Shown piece by piece: positions 16,039 to 21,909 of a stretch of DNA of 21,909 nt. The translations under genes and the position numbers were made by a program. The DNA is from JABMMZ01 sp044357345. GTDB taxonomy: Bacteria; Bacteroidota; Bacteroidia; NS11-12g; UBA955. Location: contig JBIKPR010000046.1 of assembly GCA_044357345.1 (NCBI GenBank), forward strand, positions 1 to 21,909. The letters are read 5' to 3'. The notes under the pieces are model-generated. The model did not search any database. It saw only the letters and a list, made by a program, of their open reading frames with translations, and had not been told where the DNA came from. Every line of letters begins with the position of its first letter. Within the stretch, counting starts at the first letter, position 1.

Positions 16039-17070
16039 TTACTCGTTAATTAAAATTGCATTTGGTGCAATCCCCGCATCAAATTCTAGAGTTTTATTAC
16101 CTGACAAGTCGTAAACAATAACTTTTCCTGCTGAGTTAAAATCTCCTGCATCGGTAACATAAATGCTCGAATTTGTTGAGTTGTAAGTAAGGCCGTATAC
16201 ATTTCTTCCTGCATCTAAGGTTTTAAATTCAGTTATGACACCAGATAAACTCATTTTATAGATAACATTATTGCCTAAAGAAAAATAAAGCAAACCGGTA
16301 TTGCTGCTATAGACCATTGAACCACCGTAGCTTCCAGAACTCAAAGCATATGAATTCTCTATTTTACTAGAATCATTTAAAATTTGAATTTTTCCGTTTT
16401 CAATGATGCTCCCATTGTTCCAATCGACAACACCAGTGCATAGAATAGCCAATTTTGCTGAACCAACATTTACTATTTTACTTAAACCAGGCGCTGTTGC
16501 GATTGAATCCTCTAAAGCATCGTTGACCGAATTAAGAACCATTAATTTATTGTCAAAAGTGGTGACATAAACTTTTTTATTCATTAGCGCCATTTGATCG
16601 CTGTTGTGGTAAATTTCAATTGACTTTGAAATACTTTTTGTATTTAGATCTAGTACTTTGATTGAATTTGTGTAAAAGTTACTTACATAAGCTTTGTTGT
16701 AGGATACATCTAAAACATATCTTGGAGAAGGCGTTGAAATGGTTGAAACCGTTTTTAAATCACTTTGTGATACAACTTCAATTTTATTTGAATTGTTTAC
16801 AACGATGTAGTAATTAGTTCCTATCAAGGACATCGATTGAACCACATCACCTAAAGGTAAACCGTTGGCTTTTTTAAATGCATCAAAATATCTTTTTTCA
16901 CCTGGTTTATATAGACCAATACTGCCGTTTGATTTGGCAAACCCACCCTCATTCACCACAAAAACGCCTTTGTAATTTTCGGTTTCAACATTTAGGTCTT
17001 GGTCTTTCTTACAAGAAGAAAATGCAATGAGCAATACCGCAACAATGCAGCTTATTTTATTTATGGTCAT
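16039..17070 (-). CDS. btuG: Surface cobalamin-capture lipoprotein, BtuG-like beta-propeller
   Basis: 343 residues. The lipoprotein signal ends at C20 (AFSSC) and is followed by KKDQD, which fits the Bacteroidota surface-export signal (a lysine and acidic residues just after the cysteine). The mature chain is made of about seven repeats of four short strands, as in YncE/DUF5074 propellers; VVNEGGFAKSNGSIGLY, GLPLGDVVQSMSLIG and YIVVNNSNKIEVV are close to the family's conserved segments. BtuG2 of Bacteroides thetaiotaomicron is such a propeller, sits on top of BtuB and binds B12 very tightly; by position and sequence this is the counterpart. It overlaps the end of btuB by 14 bases and is followed by btuF with only the stop codon between. 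All three share the riboswitch. Confidence 0.85.
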   Translation of the reverse strand: MTINKISCIVAVLLIAFSSCKKDQDLNVETENYKGVFVVNEGGFAKSNGSIGLYKPGEKRYFDAFKKANGLPLGDVVQSMSLIGTNYYIVVNNSNKIEVVSQSDLKTVSTISTPSPRYVLDVSYNKAYVSNFYTNSIKVLDLNTKSISKSIEIYHNSDQMALMNKKVYVTTFDNKLMVLNSVNDALEDSIATAPGLSKIVNVGSAKLAILCTGVVDWNNGSIIENGKIQILNDSSKIENSYALSSGSYGGSMVYSSNTGLLYFSLGNNVIYKMSLSGVITEFKTLDAGRNVYGLTYNSTNSSIYVTDAGDFNSAGKVIVYDLSGNKTLEFDAGIAPNAILINE

Positions 17071-18943
17071 AATTAATATTATATTTAAATGTTACTTGAT
17101 AATTCCTTAATGGCATGGGTCTATTTTCAAACACATAATAATTGGTGTTTAAAAGATTATTGGCTGTAAATTCAATCGAACTTTTGAACGTTTTGTAGTA
17201 AAAATCTCTCGCAACTGAAAAATTTAGCAAAACATAAGCGGGCAACAAACCTTGGGCATGATTGTCTGCTGTTGAATATCGGCTGCCAGTATATGTAGAA
17301 CTCAAAGAAATTTTATTTTTACCGAAGAGATATTGAATACTAGCAATACCTGTTTGTATAGGGGTATAAAAAAGTTGCTTGCCAATTAACGATTTGTCAA
17401 ACCCATAAACATCGGTGTTCACACTTTGTACAAACTGATAACGGGCAAAAAATTTCAGAAAAGAATTGCGGCTAATTAAATACTTCCATTCTGAGGCAAA
17501 TTCAAATCCTTTGCTTTCAATTTCTTTGGCATTTGTTGCTTTCCAATTAGAAGCTCCTCCAAATGGAACCCATAATATCCAGTTCTCTACATGGTGGTAA
17601 AAACTGGTAAGACCAAATTTTAAATCTTTGGATTTAAATTCCAAACTTAATTCAATTTTTTTGCCTTTTTCGGGCAACAAATCAAGATTGCCTCCACCTT
17701 GCCAATACAAATCATTAAAAGAAGGCAATCTGAAGCTAAAGGCTGAGTTTCCTTTAATCTTAAAAAACTTATTTGCTTGATATTCTAAACCAAAATCAGG
17801 TGTTATTGGTGCCAATTTCGAATTGGTCATTAATTGCCTATCAGCAATACTCAATTTTAATTTAGGTGATTTAGCAAGCCAAGTTAGTTTTGCAAAAACT
17901 GAACTTAAATTTCTATCAATACCCTCTCGGTATCCATCAGTCCAGGCTTTTTGATAGGTGTTGTTAATCGAAGTTAGTAATTCAAACGAACTGTTCAGTT
18001 GGGTTTTAAATTCCGATTCCACAATTAATGATCTTGCAGCATTGTAGGCATTGGGATAAAACAAATTGAAATAGTTAATATTTTCAGAGGTATAGGCGAT
18101 TTTATTGTTGAAACTTGAATTCTGACTAGGTTTAAACTCGTGTTTGAGAAGAGACATAGTATTGTAGTCATCTTGGTGCTCTTTTGCTAGTAAGGACACC
18201 CCAATGGCAGAAGGCAATTGTCTTTTTGATTCTAAGTACCAATAATTAAAATATAAAGAATGTTTGCTGCTTATTTTAATGGAAACTTCTTGCATAATTC
18301 CATGTTGTTGAAACAAGTTGTTCTGCATTCTTTCAATTGGTTTATCCGCCTTAAAAATATTATAATACTCAAAATCATTTTGGGCTTGTCTTTTCAAAAA
18401 GCGCGTGTTTACTAAGAATTTATTCAATTTCAAGTTGACGCCTAAGCCTATGTTTAATTGGCCAAAGCTACCAACACCAACTTCGCCATATACCCGCTGA
18501 TTATCCTTTATTTCGTTGTTAAGAAAAATTGCACCTGCAATAGCACCATTGCCGCATGAAGCAGCATTTGCTCCCGTTTCAACTGAGGCCTTATCTAAAA
18601 AGAACATAGGTAAAAGATTCAAGTCGAGAATACTGTTCATACAACTTTGAAGATTTATACCATTCCATAAAATAGCGGTGTGTTGAGCACCCATTCCGCG
18701 CATAGAGGTGCTGGCTAAGCTTCCTGGACTATAATATTTAATAAAGAGTGCACTGTTTTTATTTAGCACATCAGCTAAACTGCCATCTTGACCACTTGGA
18801 AGATTAATTTTAACAGCACCTGAGTTGACATTTCCTTTGCTGGCAATTAATTCAAAATTTCTCCAAATGGAAGTATCTCCTTCTTTTACAGCATGTAAAA
18901 GAGGTATAAACAGCAGGGTCGATATGAGCAATAATGCCTTCAT
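17057..18943 (-). CDS. btuB: TonB-dependent cobalamin receptor, BtuB-like
   Basis: 628 residues. The signal peptide covers residues 1-18 (ending LLHA), a TonB-box-like FELIAS is at 30-35, and the plug has GSLADVLNKNSALFIKYY, STSMRGMGAQHTAILWNGI and GNGAIAGAIFL. The barrel carries the final FTANNLLNTNYYVFENRPMPLRNY segment; the last strand continues into a short YNINYDHK tail. It should move B12 through the outer membrane. The long cobalamin riboswitch leader (19040-19222) just upstream sets the substrate. Two cysteines in the plug (C101 and C130) stand where relatives, as I recall them, have other residues. The gene opens the btuB-btuG-btuF operon. The ATG at 18943 is the natural start for the signal peptide. 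Confidence 0.92.
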   Translation of the reverse strand: MKALLLISTLLFIPLLHAVKEGDTSIWRNFELIASKGNVNSGAVKINLPSGQDGSLADVLNKNSALFIKYYSPGSLASTSMRGMGAQHTAILWNGINLQSCMNSILDLNLLPMFFLDKASVETGANAASCGNGAIAGAIFLNNEIKDNQRVYGEVGVGSFGQLNIGLGVNLKLNKFLVNTRFLKRQAQNDFEYYNIFKADKPIERMQNNLFQQHGIMQEVSIKISSKHSLYFNYWYLESKRQLPSAIGVSLLAKEHQDDYNTMSLLKHEFKPSQNSSFNNKIAYTSENINYFNLFYPNAYNAARSLIVESEFKTQLNSSFELLTSINNTYQKAWTDGYREGIDRNLSSVFAKLTWLAKSPKLKLSIADRQLMTNSKLAPITPDFGLEYQANKFFKIKGNSAFSFRLPSFNDLYWQGGGNLDLLPEKGKKIELSLEFKSKDLKFGLTSFYHHVENWILWVPFGGASNWKATNAKEIESKGFEFASEWKYLISRNSFLKFFARYQFVQSVNTDVYGFDKSLIGKQLFYTPIQTGIASIQYLFGKNKISLSSTYTGSRYSTADNHAQGLLPAYVLLNFSVARDFYYKTFKSSIEFTANNLLNTNYYVFENRPMPLRNYQVTFKYNINYDHK

Positions 18944-19001
18944 TGGTCAAAATGCGCATAGCAATGGAAAAACAGAAATGCTCAATGCTTAATATTGATA
19001 C

Positions 19002-19051
19002 ACCTCAGGCCTTTTCTCCGAAAGCCATGAAACATGATTGGTAAGGCAGGT
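19002..19051 (-). promoter_or_regulatory. Expression platform of the cobalamin riboswitch (inferred)
   Basis: Two helices compete. The 3' edge of the aptamer, ACCTGCCTT (19051-19043), can pair with AAGGC-CTG-AGGT (19013-19002), leaving CTG bulged. The same AAGGCC can instead close a hairpin with GGCTTT (19026-19021 with 19013-19008, loop of seven). B12 binding would fix the aptamer and favour the hairpin. There is no U-run right after it, so the switch may act on RNA stability or translation rather than termination. Pairing checked by hand only. Confidence 0.4.
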
Positions 19052-19222
19052 CTTCTGACTCGTTTCGTGATTTTCGAACCTTCCCATCATTAATGACAGT
19101 GGTGTTTAATCGAAAATTGTATCGTAAAATACAGAAACTTACAGCATCGGGAAATGTCAGGGATTTTCACCCTTGTTCCCTTTTAATCCAATTTTAATTA
19201 CTTAAAATTTGGAACCGTTACC
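19040..19222 (-). ncRNA. Cobalamin (adenosylcobalamin-type) riboswitch
   Basis: On the minus strand the aptamer starts GGTAACGGTTCC and ends in the B12 box GAGTCAGAAGACCTGCC followed by TTACC. GGTAA and TTACC close P1. GTTCC pairs with GGAAC around an arm CCAAATTTTAA / TTAAAATTGG. The core GGGTGAAAATCCCTGACA, then CCACTGTC...GATGGGAAGG, match the conserved cobalamin riboswitch elements. It lies 97 bases upstream of btuB and should lower expression of btuB-btuG-btuF when B12 is plentiful. The 5' end agrees with the promoter box at 19228-19235. End points are good to a few bases. Confidence 0.95.
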
Positions 19223-19227
19223 GAGGG

Positions 19228-19235
19228 CAAATATA
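19228..19235 (-). promoter_or_regulatory. Promoter -7 box of the btuB operon
   Basis: TATATTTG on the minus strand fits TAnnTTTG exactly. It ends five bases before the first base of the riboswitch P1 helix (19222), so transcription starting there would produce the aptamer with no extra 5' sequence. A TTG lies 14 bases upstream (19252-19250), closer than the usual -33 spacing. Confidence 0.5.
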
Positions 19236-19413
19236 TATTAAAAATTAAACAAAAAAACATTTTGTTCATTTTTTTTTAAACAATATAAAGGCTGATGTTA
19301 TACGCAAAGCACCAAACAAGAGCTCCGAACAATGCATACACCTGTGCAGCATTATCAACATTTTGGGGAAGATTTTCAATTATCTTAGCACCAATTAATA
19401 TTTCAAGATAGAC
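19236..19413. other. Divergent intergenic stretch, no gene supported
   Basis: Together with the riboswitch and leader this is the only gene-free stretch over 300 bases (18944-19427). From 19236 to 19290 it is almost pure A/T. From 19295 to 19405 the composition is more coding-like, and the minus strand has an open frame of about 52 codons (19440-19285) with no ATG, GTG or TTG near its beginning. I cannot assign it to any family. Confidence 0.4.
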
Positions 19414-19421
19414 TACATTTG
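19414..19421 (+). promoter_or_regulatory. -7 box upstream of the DUF5686-type gene
   Basis: TACATTTG fits TAnnTTTG and ends six bases before the ATG at 19428, so the mRNA would be leaderless or have a one- or two-base leader. No TTG is seen at the usual -33 distance. Confidence 0.35.
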
Positions 19422-19427
19422 CATTAA

Positions 19428-21909
19428 ATGCGCGTATTAGTCACTTGCTTGCTTTTGTTTTTAAGCTCAATTCTTAGAGCTCAAGACTTGACAATTGTAA
19501 AAGGAAAAATTATTGATGTTAAAACCAATGAAGTAATTACAGGAGCAATGTTGGTTTTTACAGGAACAGAAGACCGCTGTGTCAGCAGTTTCGAAGGCAC
19601 TTTTACAGCCAAAACAAAAAGCGCTTCAGACACCTTAATGGTGTCATACGTAGGGTATGAAACACAAAAAATAAAAATCATTCCAGGCATTTCTCAAGTC
19701 ATTCAAATAAAAATGAATGCGAAGGAAACCACCTTAATAGGTATAAAGACAGTAAATAAGGTCAATAGAGCCCTTAAGGTTATAGAAAAAGCGCAAGCCA
19801 ATAAGGTTCTATACAATATTGAAAAATTAAACTCATTTGAATGTGAAAGCTTCACAAAAGTTCAAATCGCAGTTAATAATGTTTCTGAAGAGCTTAAAAA
19901 CAAACGTTTATTAAAAAGCGTTGAAGGGTTATTTGACACACTTTCCTATTTAAGTGAAGATAAGAGCAAACTGGTTTTGCCAATTTTCTTGTCGGAGAAT
20001 TTAAGCAACTTTTATTTCAATAAAAATCCGAAGCAGATTAAAGAAGTAATTTTGGCATCAAGAGTTAAAGGAGTAGGTGTAGAAGATGGGACATTTTTAT
20101 CTCAACTCTTGGGATCCACATTTCAACAATACAATTTCAATGATAATATTTTACCCATATTAGAGAAAAACTTTATTTCACCTATCAGTAAATCATCTTT
20201 CACCTATTACAATTTCAAATTGGTTGGGTCTAATTATCCTGAAGGCAGTAATAAAAAAATATACCAAATTGAAGTAACCCCTAAAAACCCATTGGATTTG
20301 GTATTTACTGGTTATATATGGATTGAAGATTCAACTTTTGCATTGCGCTCTTTAACCTTAAGTATTACCAATAAAGCAAACTTAAACTTTGTAGAGAAAC
20401 TAAAAATCACACAAGTGCTAGAGCCTACCAGCAGTGGTGCTTATATGCCTGTTAAAACTAGGATTTTGATTGATATTGCTGAAATATCAAAAAAGTCTGC
20501 GGGCATGATTGCCATGTTTAGCAATTCATACGAAAAGATTTTAGTTAACTCAGAAAAAACCAGGAAATTTTTCGATTACCCTATAACATTAAATGAAGAT
20601 GCCACACAAAAATCTGATGCCTATTGGGACAGTGTTAGGCATGAGGAATTATCTGATGATGAAAAGAGGGTAATATCAATGATTGATACATTAACCAACG
20701 TAAAAGTGATTAAAAACTATGTTGAATTTATCAATATAATTTTTAATGGTTACAAAACCATTGGCAAAATTGATTTTGGTCCTTACGCTTTAATATACGG
20801 GCGCAATGTTTTAGAAGGACATCGCATAAGGATAGGTGCTAAAACAAATTTTAGTTTTAGTAAACGTTACATTTTAAGTGGATATGGAGCCTATGGTTTT
20901 ACTGATAGGCAATTTAAATACAAAGCGCAAGCCGAACAAGTATTGAGCCGAAAACATTGGACAATGCTTGGTATGTCATACAAAAAAGATGTAGAGCAAA
21001 TTGGTGTAACAGATGACTATTATGGATCAAGCAATTTATTTACCGCTGTTTCAGTTTTTGCAGCAAGTCAATTGAATAGAACACAAGAATCTAAGTTTTG
21101 GTTCAACAGCGAATTCACAAAAGGTTGGAATGCAAAGATTGTGTTGATGCATAAAGAATATCAATTCGAACCAGTGAAAGATAAATTCAATTTTGCTTAT
21201 TTTGATTCACCATCTGACACCATAAACAAATCAAGTGATTTCACGAATGCCACTGCAACCTTCAGTTTGCGCTGGGCACCTAAAGAATATTATCTACAAA
21301 ACGACAATGAGAGGGTAAGGCAATCAAAACCAGGAGGACTCGCATTATCCATCAATTATACCCGTGGCATTAAAGGTGTTTTGGGCAGTAGATTTAATTA
21401 CAACCGTGTAACAGCCACTATTGAAAAAGGTTTAAGTTTTGGCTATTGGGGAAGGACCGATTTTACTTTATCAGGCACAAAAATATTCGAAGCGCTTCCA
21501 TACCCATTATTGGAGGTACATAGAGGTAACCAGTCATTCGTTTACAGTTCATCATCCTATAACCTTATGAATTTTTTCGAATTCATAACAGATAAGAGTG
21601 TGTTTTTCAAAATGGAACATCATTTCAATGGCGCCATTTTCAACCGCATACCTTTAATGAAAAAATTAAAGTGGAGAGAATTTTGTGAAGGGCGCGCGGT
21701 ACTGGGAGGAATTAGTCAAAAGAATATCGATTTAATTCCAGGATGGGACGACAAGAGCATCAAAGTAAGTCAAATCGACAATAAAATTAACCGCGACCCG
21801 TATATCGAAGTTGCCTACGGAATCGAAAATATTTTCAAAGTTTTACAGGTGGTTGCGGTTCATAGAATAACCCAATTAAACAGCCCAGGGGTTAGACGTT
21901 TTGGAATAA
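19428..21909 (+). CDS. DUF5686-type outer-membrane protein with CarboxypepD_reg-like domain, 3' end cut
   Basis: An ATG at 19428 opens a frame of 827 codons that reaches the window end without a stop. The signal peptide is residues 1-19 (LRAQ cleavage). Residues 22-98 form a carboxypeptidase-regulatory-like beta-sandwich: VKGKIIDVKTNEVITGAMLVF, FEGTFTAK, LMVSYVGYETQ. This domain is usual at the N-terminus of Bacteroidota outer-membrane proteins. The middle (about 110-450) has the DUF5686 character: IEKAQANK, FECESFTKVQIAV, SVEGLFDTL, IFLSENLSNFYF, GYIWIEDSTFALR. From about 440 onward amphipathic strands, IDFGPYALIYGRNVLEGHRIRIGAKTNF-like, suggest a barrel; the last residues RRFG are near the expected C-terminal strand, so few residues are missing. 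Function unknown; the family is widespread and tends to be conserved. Divergent from the B12 operon. Confidence 0.85.
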   Translation, partial: MRVLVTCLLLFLSSILRAQDLTIVKGKIIDVKTNEVITGAMLVFTGTEDRCVSSFEGTFTAKTKSASDTLMVSYVGYETQKIKIIPGISQVIQIKMNAKETTLIGIKTVNKVNRALKVIEKAQANKVLYNIEKLNSFECESFTKVQIAVNNVSEELKNKRLLKSVEGLFDTLSYLSEDKSKLVLPIFLSENLSNFYFNKNPKQIKEVILASRVKGVGVEDGTFLSQLLGSTFQQYNFNDNILPILEKNFISPISKSSFTYYNFKLVGSNYPEGSNKKIYQIEVTPKNPLDLVFTGYIWIEDSTFALRSLTLSITNKANLNFVEKLKITQVLEPTSSGAYMPVKTRILIDIAEISKKSAGMIAMFSNSYEKILVNSEKTRKFFDYPITLNEDATQKSDAYWDSVRHEELSDDEKRVISMIDTLTNVKVIKNYVEFINIIFNGYKTIGKIDFGPYALIYGRNVLEGHRIRIGAKTNFSFSKRYILSGYGAYGFTDRQFKYKAQAEQVLSRKHWTMLGMSYKKDVEQIGVTDDYYGSSNLFTAVSVFAASQLNRTQESKFWFNSEFTKGWNAKIVLMHKEYQFEPVKDKFNFAYFDSPSDTINKSSDFTNATATFSLRWAPKEYYLQNDNERVRQSKPGGLALSINYTRGIKGVLGSRFNYNRVTATIEKGLSFGYWGRTDFTLSGTKIFEALPYPLLEVHRGNQSFVYSSSSYNLMNFFEFITDKSVFFKMEHHFNGAIFNRIPLMKKLKWREFCEGRAVLGGISQKNIDLIPGWDDKSIKVSQIDNKINRDPYIEVAYGIENIFKVLQVVAVHRITQLNSPGVRRFGI

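Overview
The window looks like a chromosomal piece of a Bacteroidota genome. The DNA is AT-rich and promoter boxes of the TAnnTTTG type stand before several genes. Shine-Dalgarno sites are not evident, and there are two TonB-dependent receptors, many lipoproteins, WG repeats and a DUF5686-type protein. I see no rRNA, tRNA, CRISPR array, insertion sequence or phage gene.

Layout, left to right. (1) 1-3722, minus strand: a compact run of a pRiA4b ORF-3-like protein, a PhnP-like metallo-hydrolase and a WG-repeat exported protein cut by the window edge; junctions are 1-4 bp and a good promoter precedes the first gene. (2) 3740-5170, minus: the tRNA CCA-adding enzyme. (3) 5294-6970, plus: a lipoprotein amidohydrolase of the YtcJ type, converging on a GNAT acetyltransferase (6996-7541, minus). 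(4) 7674-12406, minus: a probable iron-regulated cluster. A FecA-like TonB receptor has a near-perfect Fur-family operator in its leader. It is followed by a redoxin-like lipoprotein, a cytochrome c / PHM-like copper monooxygenase lipoprotein and a membrane-anchored muramidase-like protein, the last three overlapping one another. (5) 12524-14943, minus: an MBOAT O-acyltransferase and its SGNH-type partner. (6) 14959-19235, minus: a vitamin B12 uptake operon, btuB-btuG-btuF, under a clear cobalamin riboswitch with its own promoter and a plausible expression platform. (7) 19428 to the right edge, plus: a DUF5686-type outer-membrane protein with an N-terminal carboxypeptidase-regulatory-like domain, open at the window end.

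How the parts work together: the B12 operon is a complete capture route across the outer membrane (surface BtuG, BtuB pore, periplasmic BtuF), but the inner-membrane BtuCD is not here. The Fur-box cluster pairs metal or metal-chelate import with a copper/heme redox enzyme set; its substrate is unknown and it is the best candidate for an undescribed system. Four genes seem to use GTG or TTG starts, and several promoter boxes lie so close to start codons that leaderless or almost leaderless mRNAs are likely.
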